Shown: in pieces, positions 34,438-44,257 of the stretch
Numbering within the stretch: the first letter of the stretch is position 1
Layout of the letters: the number at the start of each line of letters is the position of its first letter
Assembly: GCF_018918095.1 (NCBI RefSeq)
Contig: NZ_JAHLPV010000008.1
Location: forward strand, 34,004-98,003
Direction: 5' to 3'
Length of the DNA stretch: 64,000 bases
DNA from: Acetivibrio sp. MSJd-27
Lineage (GTDB): Bacteria > Bacillota > Clostridia > UMGS1840 > HGM11507
Notes under the pieces: model-generated
Told to the model about the DNA's origin: nothing
Seen by the model: only the letters and a program-made list of their open reading frames with translations
Database searches by the model: none
Made by a program: the position numbers and the translations under genes

Positions 34438-35688
34438 ATGAAACCGCTTGCGGACAGGATACGGCCTCAGACCATTGACGAGGTATACGGACAAAAGCAT
34501 TTGCTGGGAGAGGGCAAGGTGCTTCGCAATATCATTGAATCCAAAAATGTGCCGAATATGATTTTTTATGGTCCTTCCGGAACGGGAAAGACGACGGTGG
34601 CCAGTATTATTGCCAAGAACACCAACAAGAAGCTGTACAAGCTCAACGCAACAAACGCTTCGGTGGCGGACATCAAGGATATTATCGGCGATCTGGGCGG
34701 TTTTGACACTCAAAACGGCGTACTGTTATATCTGGACGAGATCCAGAATTTCAATAAAAAACAGCAGCAGTCCCTGCTGCAGTTCATCGAGGACGGAAGT
34801 ATCACTCTGATTGCCAGTACCACCGAAAACCCCTATTTCTATGTGTTTAATGCGATCCTGTCCCGTTCCATTGTCTTTGAATTTCGTCCCCTGGATGAAA
34901 CCGAGATCAGGGAAGCATTGGTGCGGGCAGAGGTTTTGCTGAAAGAGGATTTTCCAAAGCTGTCTTTTCAGGAGGAAGCACTGGATTTTATTGCGGCAAC
35001 CTCCAACGGGGACGTGCGCAGCGCGCTGAATGTGCTGGAACTTCTGGCCATGTCCTTCGGAGAGAAGAAGATTCAGGTAGAGGATGTAGAGAACGCGATT
35101 TTTCGCAAATCCTTAAAGTATGATAAATTCGGCGACAACCATTATGATATTCTCAGCGCATTTCAGAAATCAATCCGCGGCAGTGATGTGGACGCGTCCC
35201 TGCACTATCTGGCAAGGCTTTTGGAAAGCGGGGATATCAAGTCCCCGATCCGGCGGCTTTTGGTGATTGCCAGCGAGGATGTGGGGATGGCTTATCCCCA
35301 AGCGGCCTCCATCGTAAAGGCCTGCGTGGATTCGGCCTTGATGCTGGGGCTGCCGGAGGCGCGCCTCCCGCTGGCACAGGCGGTTATCCTTCTAGCGACC
35401 GCACCCAAATCCAATTCCGGCATTCTCGCGATCGATGCGGCAATCGCGGATATTTCCGGCAGAGACTGCGGGGAGGTGCCGAATCATTTGAAGGATGCTC
35501 ATTACAGCGGCGCCAAGGAGATGGACAGGGGAACCGCCTATCAGTATGCGCATAATTTTCCCAACAACTATGTGAAACAGCAGTATCTGCCGGATAAAAT
35601 CAAAAATGCAGTGTATTATGAGCCGCAGGGAAACAAATTTGAAAGCAGTCTGAAAAAATATTGGGATGAGGTAAAAAAGAATAAATAG
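34438..35688 (+). CDS. rarA: Replication-associated recombination protein A (MgsA family AAA+)
   Basis: 416 aa. GPSGTGKTTVAS Walker A (about 43), DEIQNFNKKQQ Walker B region, SRSIVFEF arginine-finger area, C-terminal MgsA domain (APKSNSG, PNHLKDAHYSGAK). It acts on stalled forks as a clamp-loader-like ATPase. Upstream GAGGAGAG ribosome site; it follows the glyA terminator closely, so it may rely on read-through or an unseen promoter. Confidence 0.94.
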   Translation: MKPLADRIRPQTIDEVYGQKHLLGEGKVLRNIIESKNVPNMIFYGPSGTGKTTVASIIAKNTNKKLYKLNATNASVADIKDIIGDLGGFDTQNGVLLYLDEIQNFNKKQQQSLLQFIEDGSITLIASTTENPYFYVFNAILSRSIVFEFRPLDETEIREALVRAEVLLKEDFPKLSFQEEALDFIAATSNGDVRSALNVLELLAMSFGEKKIQVEDVENAIFRKSLKYDKFGDNHYDILSAFQKSIRGSDVDASLHYLARLLESGDIKSPIRRLLVIASEDVGMAYPQAASIVKACVDSALMLGLPEARLPLAQAVILLATAPKSNSGILAIDAAIADISGRDCGEVPNHLKDAHYSGAKEMDRGTAYQYAHNFPNNYVKQQYLPDKIKNAVYYEPQGNKFESSLKKYWDEVKKNK

Positions 35689-35781
35689 ACAGGCAGGGAC
35701 GCTCAGACTGACGAAAAACTCGGTCTACCGCAAGCAATCGCAGAGAAAAAATAGAAAGAAAAGAAAACGATTGCATGAATT

Positions 35782-35914
35782 CCATTCAATAAGGGCTTGT
35801 CCCGTCATTCAACGAAGACAAGGACGCTGCTTGGCAGTGCCGCAGTCAGCAGGAGATTGTACTCCCGCTGACTGCGGATATGTCCCCCGCCTTTTTTCGA
35901 GGCGGGGGACATCT
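35782..35914 (-). repeat. Dispersed repeat R1, copy on minus strand
   Basis: Minus-strand head ATGTCCCCCGCCTC...GGCGGGGGACAT is a perfect hairpin; an 11-bp hairpin CCGCAGTCAGC/GCTGACTGCGG forms the middle; tail CGTTGAATGACGGGACAAGCCCTTATTGAA matches the copies at 32965 and 55540. Confidence 0.65.
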
Positions 35915-35945
35915 TGCCCACAGTTATAAAAAAGTTTTTCCTTCC

Positions 35946-36028
35946 GAAAAACGCAGCCGCGCTTTGCACGCTGTTTTTTGAAACATGCAATTGCGCACGA
36001 TTCCGCGCAATTTCCTATGCTATGAAAA
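35946..36028 (+). repeat. Dispersed repeat R2, copy 1
   Basis: About 77 bp nearly identical (a handful of differences) to the reverse complement of 63787-63866. Core GCAGCCGCGCT...GCACGCTGTTTTTTGAAA and GCAATTGCGCACGATT-CGCGC. Confidence 0.8.
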
Positions 36029-36169
36029 ATGCCAATGGTTCCTCAATGGAGCCATTGGCATTGCTTGCTTTTCACCAAAATCAACCCTACCGTACCGTCG
36101 TACGCCTACGGATTGATTTTGACGAAATATTCCTTCGTTTTTCACAATCTGCCCTATTTCGATTCGCTT

Positions 36170-36775
36170 TTAACTTGCGAAATCCTCCATGAATTCCAGA
36201 AGTTCCGTTTCGCCGTCTACATGGATGCCCTTGTTGAGTATCTCGATGGTTTCAAAGGGAAGCATATTGATATCAATGGACATTTCCTGTTTGATTTTTT
36301 GAGGATTGTTTTTGTAGGTGATGACCAGTTTTTCCCCGTCCAGCTTCATTACATAGTGTTCATCGCACACACCGCTGAGCTTTTTTTCCCCAATGGAAGT
36401 GCCTGGGGAAAAAGAAGTGATATGATATTCCGGGAAGGATTCTTTCACCTCATCTAAGGTTTTTCCGATAAATTCAGGAGGAACTTTTTCTACCTTTGAC
36501 GCCGTATGGCCGCAGCTGTACACATAGGTCATGTTGAGCATAGAATTCTCTGTGAAGGTAACCTTCTGCACCGGCGGAGCAGACGCAGTGACGGTGGAAT
36601 TGCCCGCGGCAGCGGCAGGAGATACCGTGTTGTTTTCCTGAAGCTGATTGGTTACAATTGTTTTGGTCAGCCAAACCGCGCTTAGTATGACAAGCGCAAG
36701 AATTACTGTTATGAGCACAGGCAGAAGAAAATTGTGCTTCTTTTTTCTGCTGGTTGCATAGATTGCCATATCCAT
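36170..36775 (-). CDS. BofC-domain membrane protein
   Basis: 201 aa. Basic N terminus, one membrane helix (about 16-38), a Ser/Ala/Pro linker, then the BofC C-terminal-type domain: YSCGHTASKVEKVPPEFIGKTLDEV, ITSFSPG, CDEHYVMKLDGEKLVITYKN. In Bacillus, BofC is an intermembrane-space inhibitor controlling SpoIVB and pro-sigma-K processing; clostridial relatives with this domain are of less certain function. Location would be outside the membrane. It is divergent from the PBP gene. Confidence 0.75.
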   Translation of the reverse strand: MDMAIYATSRKKKHNFLLPVLITVILALVILSAVWLTKTIVTNQLQENNTVSPAAAAGNSTVTASAPPVQKVTFTENSMLNMTYVYSCGHTASKVEKVPPEFIGKTLDEVKESFPEYHITSFSPGTSIGEKKLSGVCDEHYVMKLDGEKLVITYKNNPQKIKQEMSIDINMLPFETIEILNKGIHVDGETELLEFMEDFAS

Positions 36776-36886
36776 TCACATCCTTTTTTGATCCGTTTGT
36801 TTATTCATATTCTTTACAATAATCTGCCAGTTTATTCGGCAAATTCCATAAAAAAAGCACATTTTACTTTCCTTTTTTAATTTTTA

Positions 36887-36895
36887 TGGTATAAT
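36887..36895 (+). promoter_or_regulatory. Extended -10 promoter for the PBP gene
   Basis: TGGTATAAT with no good -35; the transcript would begin with the 36892-36952 hairpin. Confidence 0.5.
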
Positions 36896-36952
36896 AAAGA
36901 CACGCCGTGAGCGGAAGAAAATCTTCCGACGGCTGAGTCTTTATTGAATCGC
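36892..36952 (+). ncRNA. Long imperfect hairpin at the start of the PBP leader
   Basis: Nested perfect stems AATAAAGAC/GTCTTTATT, GCCGT/ACGGC and CGGAAGA/TCTTCCG around an AAA loop. No T run follows, so it is not an ordinary terminator; it could stabilise or control the 330-nt leader. Confidence 0.4.
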
Positions 36953-36993
36953 AATACTACGGCGACATTCTGCCGCCTTCGTTGTTGCGGTAT
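36952..36993 (+). repeat. Dispersed repeat R4, copy 2
   Basis: CAATACTACGGCGACATTC...GCCTTCGTTGTTGCGGTAT; matches 6018-6062. Confidence 0.5.
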
Positions 36994-37074
36994 AGATAAA
37001 ATCAAATTGAAAAGATAGAAATCTTTTCAATTGCTTGCAGAGCAAGATTCTGACAGCTATGTTATTACGGTATC

Positions 37075-37118
37075 ACAATACATTGGAGGCATTTCGCCGC
37101 CTGCTTACTGCGGAGTAT
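37075..37118 (+). repeat. Dispersed repeat R4, diverged copy 3
   Basis: CAATACATTGGAGGCATTTCGCCGCC...TGCGGAGTAT, same frame of matches as copy 2, 120 bp downstream. Confidence 0.4.
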
Positions 37119-37221
37119 CTTTTCCATGCGAAAGAGCATCTATGGAAGCTGATCTATTTACCGCATGGCCTTTTGTGTCTGCGGTATCATCAGCAAGCTT
37201 ACAGACTTGGAGGTTTCAACG

Positions 37222-39489
37222 ATGGCAAAATCAAAAAAGTCGGGTTCAAGTAAATTATTCTTTCAGACAATGTGGCGTTTAATGTTGTGGGGAATCGCAG
37301 TCCTCTGCGGATTGATGATTTTATATATCACAGTTATTATCATTCAGGCGTCAATGGAAGATATTGAACTTGACGCTTCAAAAGCGCTCAATTTGTCCAG
37401 CCAGATTTATTATATTGACAGTAAAACGGGAAATCCAACGGAGCTGGAAAAGGTATATGGTACGGAAAACAGGGTTTGGGTTCCCTATACAGACATGCCG
37501 GAACACCTGAAATTGGCGGCGGTTGCTATTGAAGACGAGCGTTTCTTTAAACACGGCGGCGTTGATATTAAACGCTCTGCAGGCGCTGTGCTGGGATTTT
37601 TTTTCAACCGGGATTCCGGCTATGGAGGAAGCACGATCACACAGCAGTTGGTTAAGAATCTGACCGATGAGCGCGACCGGAGCGTTACAAGAAAGATTAA
37701 GGAAATGTGGAATGCAATGCGGCTGGAACGCAAGTACTCCAAAGAACAGATCCTGGAGATGTACTTAAACACCATTTATTTGTCGCAAGGATGCAATGGG
37801 GTTCAGTCTGCGGCCCATATGTACTTTAATAAGGATGTCAAAGATTTGACGATTGCAGAATCAGCTTCCATTGTCGGGATTACTCAGTATCCGACCCGCT
37901 ATGATCCCTTTATCAATCCGGATAAGAATAAGGAGAAGCAGGAACTGGTTTTGGGCAAAATGAAGGACCTGGGCTTTATCACACCCGAGGAATATGATAA
38001 GGCAGTTGCGGAGAAGCTGAAGTTTGTAAAATCGAATATGAATACGGGAGCCAATTTTCAATCCTATTTTGTCGATCAGGTCATCAATGATGTAATCAAA
38101 GACTTTGCAAAAGAGAAGAAAATGTCCATCGACGAGGCTACTATTGCCCTGCATACGGGCGGGTATAAAATTTATGCCACCATCGATCCCTCTGTTCAGA
38201 AAGCGGTGGATGAAGTGTTCAGCAATACCGCCAATTTCCCGAAAAAGGAAATGCAGTCAGCGATTGTGGTGATGGATCCATATACCGGAGAAGTGAAAGG
38301 AATTTCGGGCGGAACGGGCAAAAAATCAGGCGATTTTGTCTTAAACCGTGCAACACAGTCCGTCCGGCAGCCGGGGTCAGCGATTAAACCTATCGCTGTC
38401 TATGCGCCGGCGATCGAAAACGGTCTTATCACTGCCGGCAGTATTTACGAGGATAAGAAAATTACGATTGGCAATTGGTCGCCGAAAAATCAGTACTCTG
38501 GATTCCGGGGACCGATGACCGTGCAGGAGGCTGTAAGAATTTCCTGTAATACGGTAGCGGTTCAGGTGCTTCAGGAATTGGGAGTCAATAAATCATTTAA
38601 CTTTATGAAAAATAAGCTGGGTGTAACCAGTTTGGTAGAAAAAAGGGAACAGAATGGAAAAGTCTATACCGATTTGACGCTCCCATCTCTGGCGCTGGGC
38701 GGACTGACGGATGGAATTTCCCCCATGGAGATGACGGCGGCATATGCCGCAATCGCAAATAATGGATTATATATTCAGCCGCATACCTATACCAAAGTGG
38801 TTGACCGCAATGGAAAAACCGCTCTGGAAATGAAACCGGAAACCCATGTGGCGATGAGTGAAAAAACGGCCAAGCAGATGACAAGTATCCTGTATTCGGT
38901 TACCCAATCAGGCGGTACGGCAAGCACGGCACAGATCTCCAGAATGACGGTTGCCGGAAAAACAGGAACCACGGATGAGGATAAAGACAGATGGTTTGTG
39001 GGATACACTCCTTATTATGTCAGTGCGGTGTGGTGCGGCTATGATGACGCAAAACCGATCGGATCCCTTTCTACCAATCCTGCACTCGCCGCCTGGAAAA
39101 AAGTCTATACGAAAATTCATCAAGGCTTGCCTTCCAAATCTTTTGACGGAATTAATACCAGCTATGACGTATCGGTTTGCTCCGTGTCCGGGAAGCTTTA
39201 TAATGAGGATGTCTGTAAGGATGAGGCAGGAAATCCGACGAAGAAGACCATGAGGGTGACCGCGGGTACCGCGCCCAAGGCATACTGCACGGCGGAAGAT
39301 CACAAAAAGACGGAAGCAACGCCGGAACCCAGCGAGGCACCTGTAACCGAGGAACCGGGTGATATCGACAGTAATGAGAATTCCAAGCCAAATGAAACTA
39401 AGCCGGCGGCAACAACACCGCCTCCGGTCAACACCGGTAAGCCAACCAGTACGGCGAAGCCAACGCAATCGCAGAAGCCTGCAGCGTGA
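37222..39489 (+). CDS. Class A penicillin-binding protein (PBP1a family)
   Basis: 755 aa from ATG 37222 (TTGGAGG eight bases upstream); a longer in-frame start at 37165 has no site. One N-terminal membrane helix (about 19-42), then GT51 transglycosylase with EDERFFKHGG (catalytic Glu about 103) and GGSTITQQLVKNL. The transpeptidase has SAIK (Ser about 386), SCN and KTGT (about 578). A Pro/Thr/Ala/Lys-rich tail of about 75 residues extends outside. Polymerises and cross-links peptidoglycan. Leader carries a hairpin and two R4 repeats. Confidence 0.95.
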   Translation: MAKSKKSGSSKLFFQTMWRLMLWGIAVLCGLMILYITVIIIQASMEDIELDASKALNLSSQIYYIDSKTGNPTELEKVYGTENRVWVPYTDMPEHLKLAAVAIEDERFFKHGGVDIKRSAGAVLGFFFNRDSGYGGSTITQQLVKNLTDERDRSVTRKIKEMWNAMRLERKYSKEQILEMYLNTIYLSQGCNGVQSAAHMYFNKDVKDLTIAESASIVGITQYPTRYDPFINPDKNKEKQELVLGKMKDLGFITPEEYDKAVAEKLKFVKSNMNTGANFQSYFVDQVINDVIKDFAKEKKMSIDEATIALHTGGYKIYATIDPSVQKAVDEVFSNTANFPKKEMQSAIVVMDPYTGEVKGISGGTGKKSGDFVLNRATQSVRQPGSAIKPIAVYAPAIENGLITAGSIYEDKKITIGNWSPKNQYSGFRGPMTVQEAVRISCNTVAVQVLQELGVNKSFNFMKNKLGVTSLVEKREQNGKVYTDLTLPSLALGGLTDGISPMEMTAAYAAIANNGLYIQPHTYTKVVDRNGKTALEMKPETHVAMSEKTAKQMTSILYSVTQSGGTASTAQISRMTVAGKTGTTDEDKDRWFVGYTPYYVSAVWCGYDDAKPIGSLSTNPALAAWKKVYTKIHQGLPSKSFDGINTSYDVSVCSVSGKLYNEDVCKDEAGNPTKKTMRVTAGTAPKAYCTAEDHKKTEATPEPSEAPVTEEPGDIDSNENSKPNETKPAATTPPPVNTGKPTSTAKPTQSQKPAA

Positions 39490-39496
39490 TTCGAAG

Positions 39497-39527
39497 AAAA
39501 GCAGCCAATTACCTTTGGCTGCTTTTT
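39497..39527 (+). terminator. Terminator of the PBP gene
   Basis: AAAAGCAGCCAA/TTGGCTGCTTTT perfect stem and T run. Confidence 0.88.
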
Positions 39528-39648
39528 GTGTTTTAGGAAAACAGATGTATTTTGTTATAGAGTATTTTGATACATCGTGCAAAAAAAGATAAGTCTTTTG
39601 TTTTCGCTTCTGCAGTTCAAAGTTTTAGGAATACGGCACTGGATGCTT

Positions 39649-40935
39649 CTATGAAATCAATTTCGTGATTTGAAACAGATTGCTTACCAGAAGCCAGTTT
39701 TGGACAAAGGGGCGCATCACATTCCAATATCCTGCACCCAGCAAGTCAAATTCGGAAATGAGATTCATCTTTGCAAGAATGCTCCGGACGTCCTCAAACC
39801 AGACGATGTGTTCCCGGCGGTTTGCATCCCAATATCTGAAATAGGGACTTTGAGCCGTCTCGTCAAATTGAATCTGTGCATTGTTTCGTGCGGCAATCTG
39901 GATAGCTTGCTGGTTGCCGATAGAAGTGGCGCGGGTCTCGCCGCGCATATAAGGCAAAACCCAGTCATATCCATAATTAGGAACTCCCATCAGAATTTTG
40001 GAAACGGGTATCTCAGTGACGGCATATTCCACGACCTCCCTTACCTTGTCGATTGGCGCTACTGCCATAGGCGGACCATAAGTATAACCCCATTCATAGG
40101 TCATGATAAGTACCGTGTCAGCGATTGCGCCGATTTTGGCATAATCGTGTGCTTCATAAAGCAGGCCTGCTTGTGCGGCGGAAGTTTTCGGCGCCAGATC
40201 CACATTGACCCGAAAGCCTTCCTGATTTAGCTGCCGGGTGACATTTCTGAGAAACTGCAGATAAGCCTCGCTGTCTTCCTGATTGACATATTCAAAATCC
40301 ACATCCAGTCCATAATACCCTTTTTGTTTCATGGTCTGTATGATTTCCTGAATGACAGCGTTTTGCAATTCGATATTGCGGAACAGATTGCTGGCTCTCT
40401 CTCCGCTGAAGGTTCCTTCCTCTGTAATGGAAGACAACAGCATAATAGGAGCGACTTGATAGCGCCGAGCCATGTCAATCAAAGGCTGATCGTCTATTTT
40501 GATGAGTGTTCCGTCTGCTGACACCCCATATCCAAAGATCGTCAGCATGCTGAGATAGGGAAGTGTTTGACGCAGCACATCCATGTTGACATACGGGTAC
40601 GCATAGCCGTTTAAAAGAATATTTCTGGTTTTTTCACTTTGGAAGGAGATGGTGAGCTTCTCTCCTGCATAGAGGCTTGGATTCAGGATAATAGACGGAT
40701 TGTTTTGCAGTATTGTGGTGATATCTGTCCCATACTGGGAGGCAATACTGGTAAGGGTGTCGCCGGGGCGAACGGTATGTATTGTTTCCGGAAGCAGAAT
40801 CAGCAGTGCCTGGCCGATTACCAGCCGGTTTGGATTTGACACCGCGTTGTCGGACAGGATTCTTTCAGGGGATACGCCGTAAGTTCTTGCAAGCTTCCAT
40901 ATCGTATCTCCCTGTTTTACTGTATGAATGATCAT
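39649..40935 (-). CDS. LysM-GH18 spore peptidoglycan hydrolase (SleL/YaaH type)
   Basis: 428 aa from ATG 40935 (AAAGG nine bases upstream); the ATG at 40944 abuts the ribosome site. Two LysM domains (HTVKQGDTIWKLARTYGV and HTVRPGDTLTSIASQYGT, about 3-95), then a GH18 barrel with the catalytic D-x-D-x-E in YGLDVDFEYV (about 211). No signal peptide, as for SleL/YaaH coat-associated N-acetylglucosaminidases that degrade cortex in germination. A CATATAAT -10-like site at 41038-41045 (minus) is near the sigma-E form. Confidence 0.9.
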   Translation of the reverse strand: MIIHTVKQGDTIWKLARTYGVSPERILSDNAVSNPNRLVIGQALLILLPETIHTVRPGDTLTSIASQYGTDITTILQNNPSIILNPSLYAGEKLTISFQSEKTRNILLNGYAYPYVNMDVLRQTLPYLSMLTIFGYGVSADGTLIKIDDQPLIDMARRYQVAPIMLLSSITEEGTFSGERASNLFRNIELQNAVIQEIIQTMKQKGYYGLDVDFEYVNQEDSEAYLQFLRNVTRQLNQEGFRVNVDLAPKTSAAQAGLLYEAHDYAKIGAIADTVLIMTYEWGYTYGPPMAVAPIDKVREVVEYAVTEIPVSKILMGVPNYGYDWVLPYMRGETRATSIGNQQAIQIAARNNAQIQFDETAQSPYFRYWDANRREHIVWFEDVRSILAKMNLISEFDLLGAGYWNVMRPFVQNWLLVSNLFQITKLIS

Positions 40936-41052
40936 GATATTCATCCTTTCTAAATGGTTTCTGTTACAATATATTCAAAAAAAAGCGGCTGGTTCGCTAT
41001 TTGTGAATTGTTACCGGTGCGTGACAATACGCGCACAATTATATGACATAAA

Positions 41053-41081
41053 TTGATGTTTGACGGAATCTGTGATAAGAT
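41053..41081 (+). promoter_or_regulatory. Promoter of the surface protein/VanZ/GT genes
   Basis: TTGATG (41053-41058), 17-bp spacer, TAAGAT (41076-41081). Confidence 0.55.
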
Positions 41082-41115
41082 AAAGGAAAAATAGGGAAGA
41101 TGGGAGGTCTTTTGG

Positions 41116-43716
41116 GTGAAGCGGTTTCAAAAAAGCTTTTTTCTGATTTTGATTTTCATGCTGTCTGTTGCTTGTCTGGCGGCAGCAGCAGAACCTATTC
41201 CAATCCAATTCCGCAAATCCGGGGGAGGTCAGTATATTTACTGCAATAATCCGGAGAACATAAATGAGTGGAACCTGTCTACGGATGAAAATCCCTATTG
41301 TACATATATGATGAAAAATGAGGATATGGGACCGGATCGATATTCTGTTTTTTTCTGCTTTTATAACTGCACAGAGTTTAATGTGGAGCCGGATATGGAA
41401 CTTTTTTCAGAAAACGCCTCCATTACCATCCATTCTGTCGGTTATTATCTGCCCCAGGGCAAAGAGTACTTTGACTGCTTGGGCGCTTGGTCTGATTTCA
41501 TGGGGATAAATATCCGTACGCTGAACGGCTGCAGGCAATACGTTCCGTACCAGATTCTGGAGAGTCAGTTTCCAAAAACGGTTCCATTGAACGGAACCAG
41601 CGACTGGATCAGCAGATATATTTATAACTATGACGTGGTAAAGCCGCGCACTACCTTCCTGATGCTAGTGGATTTCAGCATTGATGAGGGAAATGCGGAT
41701 ATTAACTTCACCGCTTTGAAACACTATGATGCGGTAGGGGATCGCACGCACCACAATCCCAATGCAGCTCCGGGAAATTATCATAAGGATACTTCGGTAA
41801 AGGGGATAGACAGCGAAACGCTGCCAATGGTAGAGTGTGATTTGAATGTTGTCGTCGATCCGCAAATGCAGGATGGGGACAGCGTGATGGTTCAGATATT
41901 CAACCAGTTTCATAACGAGGGAAACGTGGTTCCCCATTGGATGACCAATATCAATCCGGTGCGGGATTCCTATCTGTTCAGCAAGAATGTGGCCGCGGGT
42001 TCGGATATGCTGGAACTGAGCTATCGGGACGACACAAAACGCAGCTTTTACGGCAGGGATGTCCCGGAGGATTCAAAAGATAATATTTGGCGTTTTGATA
42101 TCTATCACCATGACACAAAGGAATATCAGTCCGGCATGCCGTGGGCAGCGGAGAATCATATTCCCAATGCTGAGAACGGGAAGACTTTGGATTTGAACAA
42201 TCTTCCCAACACGGAGTGGGAGTTTAATCTAGGCAATTTCGGCGTGACCAACCGCTACCATCTCGCTGTGACAAATACCGACGGCAGGGAAAGGGTGCTG
42301 AACTTTATGCTGGATACCCAGCTTGCTAGCAGTATTGTTATGGTGCGGGATGAGGAGGGCAATCTGCTGAATCCGTATACGCTGGAACGGGAAAACGCTT
42401 ATGCTCTTTCCAAGGGAATTACGTTTTCCAAAAAAGAAGATTGTATCCTCAGCATTCCGGTTTTGCCGGGCCAGTCAAAAACATACATTGTGGATATTAT
42501 TGAGCCGACAAACTGTTACGGCGGAATTCTCCACGCGCTGAAAGTTGACAGTTACCGTTATCTGAAAGATGAGCCAAAAACAGCTTTTCCGCAGTATACA
42601 CAGCGCTATCCGCTGGATAACGTGTTTTATAACGGGCAGGAATTTATGAAGTGGACAGACGGGGATCTATACCGTTACACAGCGGATCGGAAATGGCAGA
42701 AGGTATTGCCTGCAGCCGGTTCCGAGAGCTTCTTAAAAGGGCTGGATGAAAATTATCAGCTTGTTAAGATACAGCAGGGAGAGGGGTATGCCGCCCGTTT
42801 TTCCGCCTGGGATGAATACGAAAAGGAATATATCTCCATCCGCAATGAACGCAGGCAGGTAGCCCTGTATGATGAATTTCTTGAATATACGGGAAAACGA
42901 GAATTCCCGGCATACATTGAAAAGCTTTCCTTTGCAGCTCCCTACCTTTATGTCCTGTCTGATCAAGTATATAGCACTGCGCAGACTGTGCAGGCACACA
43001 ATTTGATATTCAGTCCCCTGGAAACGGTCATGCCTTTGTCGAACGGAAGGGCGGCGGTTTCCGAAAAACAGGACGGTATCTATTGTGCGCGGCCATATCA
43101 GTTTATGACGAAAGTAAGCTTTGAGGGGACACAGCCGAAAAACATAGAGGATGCCGGCGATCTGTTTTATTTTTTGAAATCCTGGAAAGGATCCTATGAC
43201 GATCCGGCACAGAATATTGTATCAGTGTCTGCGGACGGGATCCATTGGGTTGATTATACTCTCCCCAACCAGTTTTATGAGCTGAAAAGGGTATTTCACT
43301 TTGACGGGAACGTATATGTGGACTGCAAATATGAGCAGTTTGTCTTCGCGGACAGCGGGATTGTCTTTGAACCGGTTCTGGTGAAGCTGAACGGGGAGAT
43401 ACTTTCCTTTCTGACACCTGCGGAAACCTTGAACGACAGGACGATGGTACCCATGCGCTATTTCTTTGAAAAATTGGGCGCGAAGGTTACTTGGATCAAT
43501 GCGACACAGCAGGTATATGTGGAGCATGACGGACAGACTGTTTTGTTCCAGATTAACAGTGACACCGCCTACGTCAATGATGAACAGCGGAAGCTGGATG
43601 CACCTGCATATCTGAAAAACGACAAGACACTGATTCCAATCCGCTTTTTATCGGAGGCATTGGGATACCGCGTCGAGTGGTCGGAAGAGACAAAAACAGC
43701 CTCTATTACAGGGTAG
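41116..43716 (+). CDS. Secreted protein with C-terminal copper amine oxidase N-like repeats
   Basis: 866 aa from GTG 41116, eight bases after GGGAGG. Signal peptide about 1-25 (ends ACLAAAAE). The main part (about 30-750) is beta-rich with many aromatic residues and no motif I recognise. The C-terminal 110 residues hold two copper amine oxidase N-domain-like stalk units (NDRTMVPMRYFFEKLGAKVTW and KTLIPIRFLSEALGYRVEW), common on clostridial extracellular proteins as wall-associated domains. It precedes vanZ-like and glycosyltransferase genes on the same strand and may be part of the surface polysaccharide locus. Confidence 0.8.
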   Translation: MKRFQKSFFLILIFMLSVACLAAAAEPIPIQFRKSGGGQYIYCNNPENINEWNLSTDENPYCTYMMKNEDMGPDRYSVFFCFYNCTEFNVEPDMELFSENASITIHSVGYYLPQGKEYFDCLGAWSDFMGINIRTLNGCRQYVPYQILESQFPKTVPLNGTSDWISRYIYNYDVVKPRTTFLMLVDFSIDEGNADINFTALKHYDAVGDRTHHNPNAAPGNYHKDTSVKGIDSETLPMVECDLNVVVDPQMQDGDSVMVQIFNQFHNEGNVVPHWMTNINPVRDSYLFSKNVAAGSDMLELSYRDDTKRSFYGRDVPEDSKDNIWRFDIYHHDTKEYQSGMPWAAENHIPNAENGKTLDLNNLPNTEWEFNLGNFGVTNRYHLAVTNTDGRERVLNFMLDTQLASSIVMVRDEEGNLLNPYTLERENAYALSKGITFSKKEDCILSIPVLPGQSKTYIVDIIEPTNCYGGILHALKVDSYRYLKDEPKTAFPQYTQRYPLDNVFYNGQEFMKWTDGDLYRYTADRKWQKVLPAAGSESFLKGLDENYQLVKIQQGEGYAARFSAWDEYEKEYISIRNERRQVALYDEFLEYTGKREFPAYIEKLSFAAPYLYVLSDQVYSTAQTVQAHNLIFSPLETVMPLSNGRAAVSEKQDGIYCARPYQFMTKVSFEGTQPKNIEDAGDLFYFLKSWKGSYDDPAQNIVSVSADGIHWVDYTLPNQFYELKRVFHFDGNVYVDCKYEQFVFADSGIVFEPVLVKLNGEILSFLTPAETLNDRTMVPMRYFFEKLGAKVTWINATQQVYVEHDGQTVLFQINSDTAYVNDEQRKLDAPAYLKNDKTLIPIRFLSEALGYRVEWSEETKTASITG

Positions 43717-43768
43717 CTGCTGCATCAAAATATTAGAAATCCATTATGAAAACAGCAACGGAGTGTTT

Positions 43769-44257
43769 ATGAGAGTTTTTAAAATCATTTTAGGGACGCT
43801 GATCCTTTTGCTACTTATCGGTATTTTTCGATTTTCCGCCCAGCCGGCAACACAATCCAACCAATTAAGTACATCGGTGACGGAAGAGATCGTCAATAGC
43901 ATGCCCGTAATACGGGATTATTCTGAGGAGCAAAAAACAGAACTTGTCCTCAATTGGAATCATATCATCCGCAAATATGCGCATTTCAGCCTTTACTGCC
44001 TTTTGGGCATTATCATAGCGGGTTTCAGCCTTTGTTTTCGAATATCCATGCACAAGAGATGGACCGCCACTCTAGTTTTTTGCCTTATCTATGCGGTCAG
44101 CGATGAGATCCATCAACTGTTTGTGCCGGGCAGAGGCTGTGAATTTCGGGATATGATAATCGACTTTTCCGGTTCTTTTCTGGGAAGTTTGGCGGTGTTT
44201 GGTATCGCTTTGATTATTTTGAAGGTGCGAAACAGAAGGGAGCGTACAGCGCTTTGA
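43769..44257 (+). CDS. VanZ family membrane protein
   Basis: 162 aa from ATG 43769 (CGGAG just ahead); GTG 43763 is the alternative. Four membrane helices, with family motifs FRFSAQPA.QS, RKYAHFSLYCLLG and SDEIHQLFVPGRGCEFRDMIIDF. VanZ-like proteins alter the cell envelope and teicoplanin sensitivity by unknown chemistry and are often near polysaccharide genes. Its stop overlaps the next start. Confidence 0.9.
   Translation: MRVFKIILGTLILLLLIGIFRFSAQPATQSNQLSTSVTEEIVNSMPVIRDYSEEQKTELVLNWNHIIRKYAHFSLYCLLGIIIAGFSLCFRISMHKRWTATLVFCLIYAVSDEIHQLFVPGRGCEFRDMIIDFSGSFLGSLAVFGIALIILKVRNRRERTAL

Larger units (their letters stand above)
35689..36169. other. Gene-free spacer dense in hairpins and repeats
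   Basis: Holds R1 (35782-35914) and R2 (35946-36028), then a GCCAATGG/CCATTGGC hairpin (36030-36058) that can end the minus-strand BofC-like gene or the rarA transcript. No ribosome site with a sustained frame. Confidence 0.6.
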
